A stretch of DNA of 64,000 nt from Bacteroides intestinalis (GTDB lineage: Bacteria; Bacteroidota; Bacteroidia; Bacteroidales; Bacteroidaceae), in the NCBI RefSeq assembly GCF_902364365.1, contig NZ_CABJDN010000010.1, forward strand, positions 186,001-250,000, given 5' to 3'. Shown in pieces: positions 17,579-26,628 of this stretch. Positions within the stretch are counted from its first letter, which is position 1; every line of letters starts with the position of its first letter. A model generated the notes under the pieces. The model had not been told where the DNA came from and did no database searches. It saw nothing but the letters and a program-made list of their open reading frames with translations. A program made the position numbers and the translations under genes.

Positions 17579-19885
17579 TCATTTTATGGTAAACAACTCC
17601 CTTTGCAGGTCAATATCACGGGAAGAATTCCCGATCATAACCTCGAACTCACCTTTTTCCACACCATAGTTCATATCGATATCATAAAAACTAAGTTCTT
17701 TGGCGGTGATATTAAAAGTGACTGTCTGGCTTTCTCCAGGTTGCAAAGTAATTTTATGAAAGCCTTTGAGCTCTTTCAATGGACGTACTACCGAACTGTA
17801 GCAATCGCGTATATACATCTGTACCACTTCCGTTCCGGCTCTTTCACCTATATTCCGGACTTCAACAGAAGCACGCAAGGTATCCTGTTCATTCATCGAC
17901 CTGGCAGATAACTTCACAAGGCTGAATTCAAAAGAAGCATAATTCAATCCATATCCAAACTCAAACAGATTAGTACTTTTTCCCGTACCGTACGGGAACC
18001 ATTTGCTCGTTTGCTTGTGGTTATAATAAGTCTGAACCTGACCGGCAGAACGGGGAATAGTGATGGGAAGTTTTGCTTCAGGGTTCACTTTCCCGTATAA
18101 AATTTCCGCAACAGCCTGTCCGCCAAATGAACCGGGCTCCCAGGCCTCAACCAATGCAGGAATATTTTCAGCAATCCACTCAGTGCTCAACGGACGACCG
18201 TTGACCAATACAACAATAGTGGGAACTCCCGTAGCATAAATCTCCTCTACCAACTGTTGTTGCAAACCTACCAATGACAATTCATAACGGTCCACATTCT
18301 CACCGCAAGTTTTATCTTTCCACATATAGCGCATGGAGTTCTCACCCACCACTACAATAGCCAGATCGGCTTTTCGGGCTTTGTCTTTCGCTTGCAACAC
18401 ACGAGACATTTCCATAGTGCGCAAATTGGTGGCAAAAGGAAAGAAATCAAAGTCAGTCTGGGGAGAAACCATACGCAATCCCTCAATGACTGTAGTCACG
18501 CAGGAGTCCGGCTGTTCAAAAGCCCAGTCACCCAAAACAGTCTGGTTGTCAGCATTGGGGCCGGTTACAAAAACCTTTTTATAACGGTCGCTATCCAAAG
18601 GAAGCAGATTATTATCATTCTTCAGAAGCACAATACTTTTTCTCGCCATTTCGAGTGCTGTTTCACGATGTTCGGCACTGAACAGAACTTGGGAGACTTT
18701 CTTTTCATCTATATAAGGATTCTCAAACAAGCCCAGTTTGAATTTGGCAGTCAGTATCTTGCTGACGGCATCATCTACGCGGCTCATGGGGAGTTCCTTT
18801 TCATTAACCAGTTCTATAATGGCATCCGCAAACTCGGGACCATGCATGTGCATATCCATTCCATTCTTTACGCTTTGCAGATATGCGTCTTTCAGTGTAG
18901 CGGCGGTGCAATGCTTTTCGTGCACCTGCTCAATATCCATCCAGTCGCTCACTATGAACCCATTAAATTTCCAAGTATCTCTCAGGATATCCTTCATCAG
19001 GTATTTACTGGTATGGCAGGGCACTCCGTTAAGTTCATTATGTGCCATCATGAAAGTATATGTGCCCGCATCCAGGCAATCTTTAAAAGGAGGCATGAAA
19101 ACCTCGTGCAATGTACGGTTGGAGATATCGCAAGGAGCACCATTGATGCCATTGACAGGTTGGCTTCCACCGATAAAATGTTTGGTACAGGCCAATACTT
19201 TATCCTGTCCGGTAAAGTCACTTGTCTGAAGTCCTCTGACGGTAGCTGCTCCCATCTGTCCTACAAGAAAAGGGTCTTCGCCAAAGGTCTCTCCCACCCG
19301 TCCCCAACGGGCATCACGAGCCACTTCTACATTGGGAGTAAATGCCCAATGGGTACCGGTGGCACGCATTTCAAGAGCAGTCTGGCGAGAAGCTTTTTCA
19401 GCCAGTTCCGGTTCGAAGGTTGCAGCCTGTCCGATCGGAGTAGGATAAATGGTAGCTCCTCTATAGAGTCCGGTACCATGAATGGCATCAATGCCGATGA
19501 GTAAAGGGATTTTAAGGCGCGATTGCATGGCATATGATTGTAATCGATTGGCTTCTTCACTGGTAATTACATGCAAAAAAGATCCGATAAGCCCTTGTTT
19601 GGTCATTTCAATCAGTTCGGTAGAATGCAGATCAGGATAAAATCCTTTGGCATGGCTTTTCTTCATTTCCTCCACCGTCATGTCTTTTTCGGCAGCTTTC
19701 ATGTGTTCTATACCAACGTATTGTGACATCTGTGCTACTTTCTCCTGCAATGTCATACGATTCATCAAATCATTCACCCTTTTCTCCACAGGTTGGGAAG
19801 CATCCAGATAAAGCGGATCTTTATTCTTATCAGAGCACCCTGAAAAGAAAATCGGAAACATCATAACTAATAAATAAATTCTCAT
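17579..19885 (-). CDS. GH3 glycoside hydrolase lipoprotein (PUL 1, first gene)
   Basis: A 768-residue GH3 enzyme made as a lipoprotein (MRIYLLVMMFPIFFSGCS), so it is anchored in a membrane, possibly on the cell surface. The nucleophile is D314 in GFIVSDWMD; RWGRVGETFGED and KHFIGGSQP are the usual substrate-pocket stretches. Sandwich and fibronectin-III-like domains follow. It is the first gene of the PUL 1 hydrolase/transport operon, behind its own -7 box and 215 bp from the HTCS stop. Its anchoring contrasts with the soluble GH3 in the next gene, so the two may work in different compartments; this is inference from the signals. Confidence 0.94.
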   Translation of the reverse strand: MRIYLLVMMFPIFFSGCSDKNKDPLYLDASQPVEKRVNDLMNRMTLQEKVAQMSQYVGIEHMKAAEKDMTVEEMKKSHAKGFYPDLHSTELIEMTKQGLIGSFLHVITSEEANRLQSYAMQSRLKIPLLIGIDAIHGTGLYRGATIYPTPIGQAATFEPELAEKASRQTALEMRATGTHWAFTPNVEVARDARWGRVGETFGEDPFLVGQMGAATVRGLQTSDFTGQDKVLACTKHFIGGSQPVNGINGAPCDISNRTLHEVFMPPFKDCLDAGTYTFMMAHNELNGVPCHTSKYLMKDILRDTWKFNGFIVSDWMDIEQVHEKHCTAATLKDAYLQSVKNGMDMHMHGPEFADAIIELVNEKELPMSRVDDAVSKILTAKFKLGLFENPYIDEKKVSQVLFSAEHRETALEMARKSIVLLKNDNNLLPLDSDRYKKVFVTGPNADNQTVLGDWAFEQPDSCVTTVIEGLRMVSPQTDFDFFPFATNLRTMEMSRVLQAKDKARKADLAIVVVGENSMRYMWKDKTCGENVDRYELSLVGLQQQLVEEIYATGVPTIVVLVNGRPLSTEWIAENIPALVEAWEPGSFGGQAVAEILYGKVNPEAKLPITIPRSAGQVQTYYNHKQTSKWFPYGTGKSTNLFEFGYGLNYASFEFSLVKLSARSMNEQDTLRASVEVRNIGERAGTEVVQMYIRDCYSSVVRPLKELKGFHKITLQPGESQTVTFNITAKELSFYDIDMNYGVEKGEFEVMIGNSSRDIDLQRELFTIK

Positions 19886-19942
19886 ATATAATAAAGGTAT
19901 TAAATTTATCCAGCCTTACATAAGCCATTCGATTTACAGTTG

Positions 19943-19950
19943 CAAATGTA
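19943..19950 (-). promoter_or_regulatory. Putative -7 box upstream of the PUL 1 operon
   Basis: TACATTTG on the minus strand matches TAnnTTTG. There is no TTG at the right distance, as expected for a promoter that needs the HTCS activator. The leader would be about 50 nt. Confidence 0.4.
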
Positions 19951-20038
19951 GCGGGAAGGGAAAAGAAAGAGGTACATTATACGTCATTCCAGGTGCACAG
20001 ATGTTCATATATTGCCTTCTACAAGGCTTATATGACAC

Positions 20039-20075
20039 AAAATGCGGTGTAACGATTAAGATCACACCGCATTTT
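20039..20075 (-). terminator. Terminator after the PUL 1 HTCS gene
   Basis: A 12-bp inverted repeat (20039-20050 with 20064-20075) with T/A-rich flanks on both sides, 26 bp past the HTCS stop. It separates the regulator transcript from the GH3 operon. Confidence 0.7.
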
Positions 20076-20100
20076 TATTTCTTTTATTCAGTAGCGTTAC

Positions 20101-23100
20101 TTATTCTCTTTTTGCCAGATACTCTTTGGGAGATACACCATAAAATTCCTTGAAAATACGACTAAAGTATTTCGGATTGTCAATTCCCACCTTAAAAGCA
20201 ACATCCGTCACCGAGTACTCTCCCGAAAGGAGAAGCGCAGCCGCCTGCTTGAGCCGGAAAATACGGATAAATTCAGTGGGAGATTTACCGGTCAGTTGGG
20301 TAATCTTATTATATAGCAACGTACGGCTCATAGCGAGTTCACTGCACATCATCTGAATATTTAATTCCGGATTATCTATATTAGTCTCTATCAACTTCAA
20401 AAGCTTTTCCATAAATTCATTGTCCGCCTTGTTCGACAATTCCACAGCATTGTTGTTTTTCAGTTCTTCCAGACATTGCCTTTGGGCGGCTTGCCGCAAT
20501 TCAAAGATATTGGCTATTTTGCTTCGCAATACTTCTTTGTCGAAGGGCTTGGCAATATAGTCGATAGCTCCCAGACGCATACCTTCCAATATGCTTTTCT
20601 TATCCGTAACTCCCGTAAGCAGCAGGAATGGAATATGAGAAGTCTTTATATTACCTTTCACCTTCTGGCAGAACTCAAACCCCGTCATTCCCGGCATCAA
20701 CACATCCGAAATAATAAGTTGAGGTGAGAAAGCATCTATGCCATCCAAAGCTTCAACGGCATTATTGAAGGTCTTTACATGATAGACATCACTCAGCGAC
20801 ATCTCAATGTAACGGGACATTTCGGGATCGTCTTCCACCACCATAACGCGATTTACGTGAGGATCGCTAACAGAGACGTCATGACCGAGTGGAACATTCT
20901 CACTATTTTCAGAATGATCCACTGCATTCTCGTATGTCAAAGGAAAGGACAAGAAGAATTCCGTACCTTCATCCACTTTGCTTCGGAAGGAAATTTTACC
21001 CTGATGCAGTTTAACAAGTGCTCCTACCAACTTCAATCCGATACCGCTGCCTATTTCACCGGAATTTATTGCATTATCCGCTCTGAAGATATGTTTGAAG
21101 ATATGCCTCTGTTCACGGGTAGAGATTCCGATACCGGTATCCTTGATGCGCAAATACCACTTATGTTCATCTACCGACGCTTCAATACTAATCTTTCCTC
21201 CATAAGGAGTGTATTTTATTGCATTGGAAAGAAGATTATCCAATATACGCGTTATCTTCTCCTTGTCGAACCAGACTTCCTGCCGGGTAGAGTCTTCCAG
21301 TTTGTTTTCTATATGAATATATTTGTTTCCAGCTACTAATTTAAAGGAATCCAGTCGGTGACGCAGAAAAGCCTCAAGCATTTGTTTGGAAACTACCAAC
21401 CGGCTTGCATTCAGTGATACACGCTGAAAGTCCAGCAGTTTCTCCACATAATGCGCCAGCTTGGATGAATTATTCAGAGCCATTTGCAGCAGCTGAGAGC
21501 CTTGGCCCGAAGGCGGGATCTCATTCTCCAAGTCCTTCAATGGAGCCTGTATCAGGTTGAGCGGTGTCAACAGATCATGAGCTGTGGTGACGAAGAAATC
21601 GATTTTAACTTCTGTATTCCTCTTCTCCTGTTTCTGTTTAATCATCCTGTAAATATAGAAAAGAAGCAGGGAAAACAAAGCCAGATAGACCAGCCGCGCC
21701 CAAATCGTATTCCACCACGGTTCAGCCACCATAACATAAATTATCCGCTCCTTCTGATCCACTCCGTCTATCACCGATTTCACATGGAAGACGTAACTGC
21801 CCGGCGCCACCTTAGAATACGTAGCCACATGGGTCGAAGCCGGGACCGACCACGAGATATCATGTCCTTCCAGATAATAAGAATACTGTGTCTTTTGCGG
21901 TGTCTGATAATTAGGCGTAACAAAATGAAAAGAGAAAAAATTCCTGTTGTAAGGCAATTCTATCCGGTCTGTCTTATAGATCGGTTCACACAGCAAATTT
22001 GATGCATCCGTACAATATACCGGTTCGTTGAACACATCAAACTGATAAACGATCGTCTCATTATCTGTAGGAAGCTTCGTCTTTCTTATCTCATCCGGCT
22101 TAAACAGAATAGCCCCATCGGTACTTCCCAACAGTATATCTCCGTTACGGCAAACCCAGCAAGCCGACTTATTGAACTGATTGGATGGCAAACCATCCTG
22201 TTTGTCGAACACTTCGATAATACCTGAAGCAGGAGACAGTTTGTTCAGACCATTTTCCGTAGCAATCCACAGATGACCTTCCGCATCGGAAGCTATCCCA
22301 TAAATATAGTTAGATGAAAGATGATCGTCTACTGTATAATGGCGTATGGAATCGTTTTCCATATCATAATAATACAGGCCATAGTTTCTTGTTCCCACCC
22401 AGTAGGCTCCATCCCTGATCCGATAGATAGTAGTTACTTCCTTGGTAATAGCCGTTGATTTTATCTCACTTGTTTCTTTGTTGAGAATAAAAAGTCCGCT
22501 ATACAATCCCATCACCAATAGCCGGTCCGACTGTCTTTCAAACTGATTCACCTTACTTATATTATACTTACTTACCAGCCCGGTCTTTATATTCAGTGAA
22601 GTGATATCTCCCATAATTCCTCCAAACCACAGCAGATCACCATCCGGATAAATGGAGTAAATATAATTGGTGGAGATAATAGGATTCCGGTCCTCGACGT
22701 GATATCTTTTCACATCCCCCCTTTTCCAGTCAATACAGGCAACACCGAAAGAGTACCCTCCTGCCCATATACGTCCTTGCGAATCTTCGGCTATGGTAAG
22801 TATCGCATTTCCTTTTTCGCCGTAAATATTCCTATTAAAGTAATGCGTCCAGGTGTGCGTGTGCACTGAGAACATGCTGACACCGCTATTAGTTCCAAAC
22901 CAAAAGTTGCCTGAAGAATCTTCCAGCACTGCATTCACCACATCATTTCCAATGCTTTGCGAATCCCCCGTCCGATGCTGGAAATACCTAAAGTTCAATT
23001 TATAAGAGTCTTGAAAAGAGATTCCTCCATGATAAGTAGCCACCCACAGATTGAACTGATTGTCGACAAAAAGTCCCCGCACATTATTCGTAAAAATGGA

Positions 23101-24006
23101 GGTGGAAGAAGTTTCATTGTAAGCATACTGTTTATCTATTGTCAGATTAGCCTTATCTATGACAAAGACACCTTCCAAATCCACTCCTACGGCAATTTTA
23201 TCCGGTGTATAGGAAATGATGGAACGTATGGGCTTCGTAATCGGCAGGGGTAACTTCTGTAAGTCTTCCATTTCCATGGAACGGCCATACAGACCGGCAT
23301 CCAGCGTACCAATCAATATTCTGCGATTTTCCATATCCACATAGGTCGACAATACATTTTTCCCTTCCAGGCAACGGAAACACACTTCCATAGGGCCGAT
23401 CTTGGGGAAAATGCTTATATAAAGTCCGTCACGGGTAGAAATATAATATCGGTCATCATTCTTATTCACCTGATTTACAGATAACTCTTCGGTTCCGGAG
23501 AGCAGGGAAGCCATTCTGTCCGGTAAATTCAACTTCAAAATTCCCTTAGAAGTTGACAGTAAAATAGTTTCAGGGGAATCGAACATAACATCATTCAGAA
23601 TAATAGAATGATTATTGAAGAAGTCACGTACAGCATATATCAGTTCAAACTCATCCTTCCGTTCATCATATTGAAAAAGAAGCCCCGCTTCGCTAAATAC
23701 CCAGAGGGTACTATCCGGTGAACAACGCAGGTAATTTACCCCTATCCTATTATACCCCTGGTCGGGAAATAGATTCAAAGGATAATGCCTGAAGTTTTTC
23801 CCATCAAACCGGTCTACCCCCAGTTTGGTGGAAATCCACATAAAACCATGCTTATCTTGTTGAACAGAGAAACACCTTCTATTACTCAAACCGTCATCTT
23901 CTGCTATCCGATGGAAAAAATCAGAAGAAGAAACAGAAGTAATGCAAAATAGAAGTAGAATAATAAGTAGAATGAATCGTTGCGTTCTGATCTTGTATGT
24001 TCTCAT
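20101..24006 (-). CDS. Hybrid two-component system sensor/regulator (HTCS) of PUL 1
   Basis: A 1301-residue one-protein sensor, kinase and transcription factor. Domains in order: signal peptide or first membrane segment, two seven-bladed propellers made of Reg_prop repeats (about 30-700), a Y_Y_Y domain (about 710-770), a membrane segment (WARLVYLALFSLLLFYIYR), HisKA with H810 in TTAHDLLTPL, a HATPase domain (NLLSNAIKYTP, DTGIGIS, GSGIGLKLV), a receiver with D1101 in IISDVLMPG, and an AraC DNA-binding domain at the end. It would bind an oligosaccharide in the periplasm and activate the adjacent PUL. The H-box has Asp where Glu is more common (AHDLL), which is known in HTCS. Its own promoter matches consensus, so it is made constitutively. 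Confidence 0.95.
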   Translation of the reverse strand: MRTYKIRTQRFILLIILLLFCITSVSSSDFFHRIAEDDGLSNRRCFSVQQDKHGFMWISTKLGVDRFDGKNFRHYPLNLFPDQGYNRIGVNYLRCSPDSTLWVFSEAGLLFQYDERKDEFELIYAVRDFFNNHSIILNDVMFDSPETILLSTSKGILKLNLPDRMASLLSGTEELSVNQVNKNDDRYYISTRDGLYISIFPKIGPMEVCFRCLEGKNVLSTYVDMENRRILIGTLDAGLYGRSMEMEDLQKLPLPITKPIRSIISYTPDKIAVGVDLEGVFVIDKANLTIDKQYAYNETSSTSIFTNNVRGLFVDNQFNLWVATYHGGISFQDSYKLNFRYFQHRTGDSQSIGNDVVNAVLEDSSGNFWFGTNSGVSMFSVHTHTWTHYFNRNIYGEKGNAILTIAEDSQGRIWAGGYSFGVACIDWKRGDVKRYHVEDRNPIISTNYIYSIYPDGDLLWFGGIMGDITSLNIKTGLVSKYNISKVNQFERQSDRLLVMGLYSGLFILNKETSEIKSTAITKEVTTIYRIRDGAYWVGTRNYGLYYYDMENDSIRHYTVDDHLSSNYIYGIASDAEGHLWIATENGLNKLSPASGIIEVFDKQDGLPSNQFNKSACWVCRNGDILLGSTDGAILFKPDEIRKTKLPTDNETIVYQFDVFNEPVYCTDASNLLCEPIYKTDRIELPYNRNFFSFHFVTPNYQTPQKTQYSYYLEGHDISWSVPASTHVATYSKVAPGSYVFHVKSVIDGVDQKERIIYVMVAEPWWNTIWARLVYLALFSLLLFYIYRMIKQKQEKRNTEVKIDFFVTTAHDLLTPLNLIQAPLKDLENEIPPSGQGSQLLQMALNNSSKLAHYVEKLLDFQRVSLNASRLVVSKQMLEAFLRHRLDSFKLVAGNKYIHIENKLEDSTRQEVWFDKEKITRILDNLLSNAIKYTPYGGKISIEASVDEHKWYLRIKDTGIGISTREQRHIFKHIFRADNAINSGEIGSGIGLKLVGALVKLHQGKISFRSKVDEGTEFFLSFPLTYENAVDHSENSENVPLGHDVSVSDPHVNRVMVVEDDPEMSRYIEMSLSDVYHVKTFNNAVEALDGIDAFSPQLIISDVLMPGMTGFEFCQKVKGNIKTSHIPFLLLTGVTDKKSILEGMRLGAIDYIAKPFDKEVLRSKIANIFELRQAAQRQCLEELKNNNAVELSNKADNEFMEKLLKLIETNIDNPELNIQMMCSELAMSRTLLYNKITQLTGKSPTEFIRIFRLKQAAALLLSGEYSVTDVAFKVGIDNPKYFSRIFKEFYGVSPKEYLAKRE

Positions 24007-24024
24007 ATTTAAAGATTAATGCCA

Positions 24025-24055
24025 CAAATATACAATACCCTGAGAGCGATATCAA
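24025..24055 (-). promoter_or_regulatory. Promoter of the PUL 1 HTCS gene
   Basis: On the minus strand TTG (24055-24053), 20 bp, then TATATTTG (24032-24025): a full consensus match. The leader is about 15 nt. Confidence 0.6.
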
Positions 24056-24093
24056 ATGTTTCGACCATTATTTTAAAGAACCCGTCGGAAGTC

Positions 24094-26445
24094 TTATACC
24101 TCATCCGCCAAAGATAGAATAACCGTAAAACAGCTTCCCTTTCCTACTTCAGACCATACCTCTATACACCCGCACAACCGCTCAATAATAACTTTACAGA
24201 TAGAAAGCCCAAGCCCGCTTCCTTGTTCAAACTCATCAGTTTTATAAAAGCGGTCAAAGATCATCATGAGTTCCTTCTCATCGATTCCTTTTCCCGTATC
24301 CTGCACATAGACGCTGACTTTCTGGTGTTCCTTATCCACACTACATCCCAACGTCACCGAACCACTCCGGGTAAATTTATCCGCATTATTCAGGAAATTG
24401 GAAATAACCTGAATAAAACGCATACGATCTATACTGACGGGTAAGGAAAGACTTTCATCCAGAACAAGATGAAACTGCAATGAAGGCTTGATCAGTGCTT
24501 GATAAGCCATATAAATCTCTTTCACAACCGTCGTCATATTCCATTCTTTTATTTCGAGATCCAGATTACCGGAATCCAGACGCGATATTTCCACTACGTC
24601 ATTGACAAGTTTCAAAAGCAGTTCATTATTACGATTGATAATCTCAAGCATGGCTTTCTTCTCTTCCGGCTCAATCTCATCTCCCCCTTCGCCTACCAAC
24701 AAATTAGTGAATCCCACGATAGCATTCAGCGGAGTACGGATTTCATGGCTCATATTGTTCAGAAAAGATTGCTTCAGCTCAGCATTTTCGGCCATCTGCT
24801 TAGCCTGGATGAGTTGCTCTTCGCGCTCCACCTGCAACTGAATATCCTGCATAATACCTGCCAGCATTATCCTCCCTTTTGCATCTTTCAGGCTGCGACA
24901 CCGTAGTTCATACCAGCGATAATTCTCTTCACTGAAAGAGAAGCGTACACGTCGAACATGCATATCCGTAGATTGATGCAATGTTTCGTATAATGAATTT
25001 AGCAGGGGGACATCATCAGGATATGCATATTTCAAGAAATCGGTTCGCACAAACGTCCTCTGTTCCATTCCCACCAAACGTGTATAATTCTCATCAAATT
25101 CAATATTCTCTCCCTGAATATCCCAAAGGGCAACCCGCCCTCCATCCATAGAAAGCCTTAGCCGCTTATGAATTTCCTCAAGCATCTCCAGATTCTTTCT
25201 CTCTTCACGCGAACGTCGACGGATACGCAACCAACTGACCAGTACCAGAATAAAAGCAAAAATAAACAGTCCTGTCAGAAAATAAAGCTCGTTCCGATAC
25301 CGATCATAAAATGAGTAATTGATAATACGGACATCTTCAGGTACATTTTCCACAGCAAAGTCCGCATAGGCTGAAAAGTAAGTCCAATCCAGTACATATT
25401 CCTTTTCCATATCCCTGATTTTCGGCATACCGATTTTCTCTTTATTCATCAGGCGAACAGCAAAATCGGCCGCAGTATGCGCAGAAATCTCATCAGTAGT
25501 CATGTAGCCGCCCACAATCTTGGCATCCTCCCCAAATCCTTGGCGGATGCAGCTGAAAGAGGGAATATTTAGGGCTTTAGTAATCGGAAGCGACATCTGA
25601 TCAAACTTATCCAGCAGAAAAACCTCTTTTTCCTGTCCACTTTTTGATTTCTCCATGTCGACAAGCAAAGAAGTCCCCTTGGTATAGCGGAAAGGACAAA
25701 GGCTTATGGTTACCTCATCTTTACCAACATGACTACCCGCTCTTGCAGGCATCAAATTATAATGCTCGACCATTTCCTGTAATTCCTTGTATTCCGGTTC
25801 TGCAGAGAAAGCAGACCCACAACCCAATAGCCGCATTTCCTTTCTATCGGCAAACCGAGTTAACAAATCAAACGATTTATATCCAAGAGGAGTCAGGTCA
25901 ATATTATAAATGATATCTATCCCTGTCTGTGGCTGCAAAGATTTTATAAAATCGATATTACACTGAAAGTCCGGTGCATCACGCAACACATAAACTTTCC
26001 TGCGCTCATATTCCTTTATGAGCTTCTCATCCGGAAAATGTACATTGCAAGCTACTACAGGGACAGAGGAAAGCAGACGGTGACGGGTGGTAAACAAGGC
26101 AGATGCAGCTTGGTCGCCCACAGTAAGAATCAGTGCCACCGGCTTATCTTTAATAATCTCCAGATACGCCTCCATGTTTTTTATCCCCTCTTTCGGATCG
26201 ACAGTATTGAAATCCAGATAAAACTTATTAAATACCGGCTCTATTCCCTGCTTTCTGAACTCCTGCCTAAGAAGTTCTTCAAAATTTCCATAGCAATCAT
26301 AATAAGGAGAGGAAGAATACATAAGAGAAATTATTCTTTCTATCCGATGGTTGGCAGTATGCCATCGTTTAAAATTGACCCCGCATAAAAAAGCACATAG
26401 CAAGAGAATGAAGGCAAAAGCATATTTTAGTTTGTCGGTTTTCAT
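24094..26445 (-). CDS. Membrane sensor histidine kinase with binding-protein-like periplasmic domain and PAS domain
   Basis: A 783-residue kinase. It has an N-terminal membrane segment, a periplasmic domain of about 340 residues that resembles ABC substrate-binding proteins (RIERIISLMYSSSPYYDC, VALILTVGDQAASALF, PVVACNVHFPDE), a second membrane segment (ELYFLTGLFIFAFILVLVSW), a PAS domain (about 430-540), HisKA with H567 in NNMSHEIRTP, and a HATPase domain ending at the C-terminus. There is no receiver and no DNA-binding domain, so it needs a separate response regulator that is not next to it. The HTCS lies 87 bp downstream in the same direction; the outer-membrane barrel gene is divergent. 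The ligand is unknown; the fold suggests a small solute. Confidence 0.9.
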   Translation of the reverse strand: MKTDKLKYAFAFILLLCAFLCGVNFKRWHTANHRIERIISLMYSSSPYYDCYGNFEELLRQEFRKQGIEPVFNKFYLDFNTVDPKEGIKNMEAYLEIIKDKPVALILTVGDQAASALFTTRHRLLSSVPVVACNVHFPDEKLIKEYERRKVYVLRDAPDFQCNIDFIKSLQPQTGIDIIYNIDLTPLGYKSFDLLTRFADRKEMRLLGCGSAFSAEPEYKELQEMVEHYNLMPARAGSHVGKDEVTISLCPFRYTKGTSLLVDMEKSKSGQEKEVFLLDKFDQMSLPITKALNIPSFSCIRQGFGEDAKIVGGYMTTDEISAHTAADFAVRLMNKEKIGMPKIRDMEKEYVLDWTYFSAYADFAVENVPEDVRIINYSFYDRYRNELYFLTGLFIFAFILVLVSWLRIRRRSREERKNLEMLEEIHKRLRLSMDGGRVALWDIQGENIEFDENYTRLVGMEQRTFVRTDFLKYAYPDDVPLLNSLYETLHQSTDMHVRRVRFSFSEENYRWYELRCRSLKDAKGRIMLAGIMQDIQLQVEREEQLIQAKQMAENAELKQSFLNNMSHEIRTPLNAIVGFTNLLVGEGGDEIEPEEKKAMLEIINRNNELLLKLVNDVVEISRLDSGNLDLEIKEWNMTTVVKEIYMAYQALIKPSLQFHLVLDESLSLPVSIDRMRFIQVISNFLNNADKFTRSGSVTLGCSVDKEHQKVSVYVQDTGKGIDEKELMMIFDRFYKTDEFEQGSGLGLSICKVIIERLCGCIEVWSEVGKGSCFTVILSLADEV

Positions 26446-26464
26446 TGCAAGACTAATATGCTAG

Positions 26465-26472
26465 CAAAAGTA
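26465..26472 (-). promoter_or_regulatory. Putative -7 box of the sensor kinase gene
   Basis: TACTTTTG on the minus strand matches TAnnTTTG, about 20 bp before the start codon. No upstream TTG is seen at the usual spacing. Confidence 0.35.
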
Positions 26473-26576
26473 ATATAATATCCATAAAAGAAAGAAGGTT
26501 TTATTCAAAAAATATTCAGTCTTTTTTATTTCTGCCACAGATAAAAGTGATATTTTAAATTTTCTTTATCAAAGTA

Positions 26577-26606
26577 TTGTATACAAACGAAAACTCCCTA
26601 ATTTTG
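26577..26606 (+). promoter_or_regulatory. Promoter of the outer-membrane barrel gene
   Basis: TTG at 26577-26579, a 19-bp spacer, then TAATTTTG at 26599-26606: an exact consensus promoter. The leader is only about 18 nt. Confidence 0.75.
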
Positions 26607-26628
26607 TGACTGCTATAAAAGACTTAAG

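Noticed and set aside
18392..19504. A 370-codon open frame antisense to a GH3 gene
   Set aside because: The sense strand is a complete GH3 with all motifs; the antisense product shows no domain and its openness follows from codon bias.
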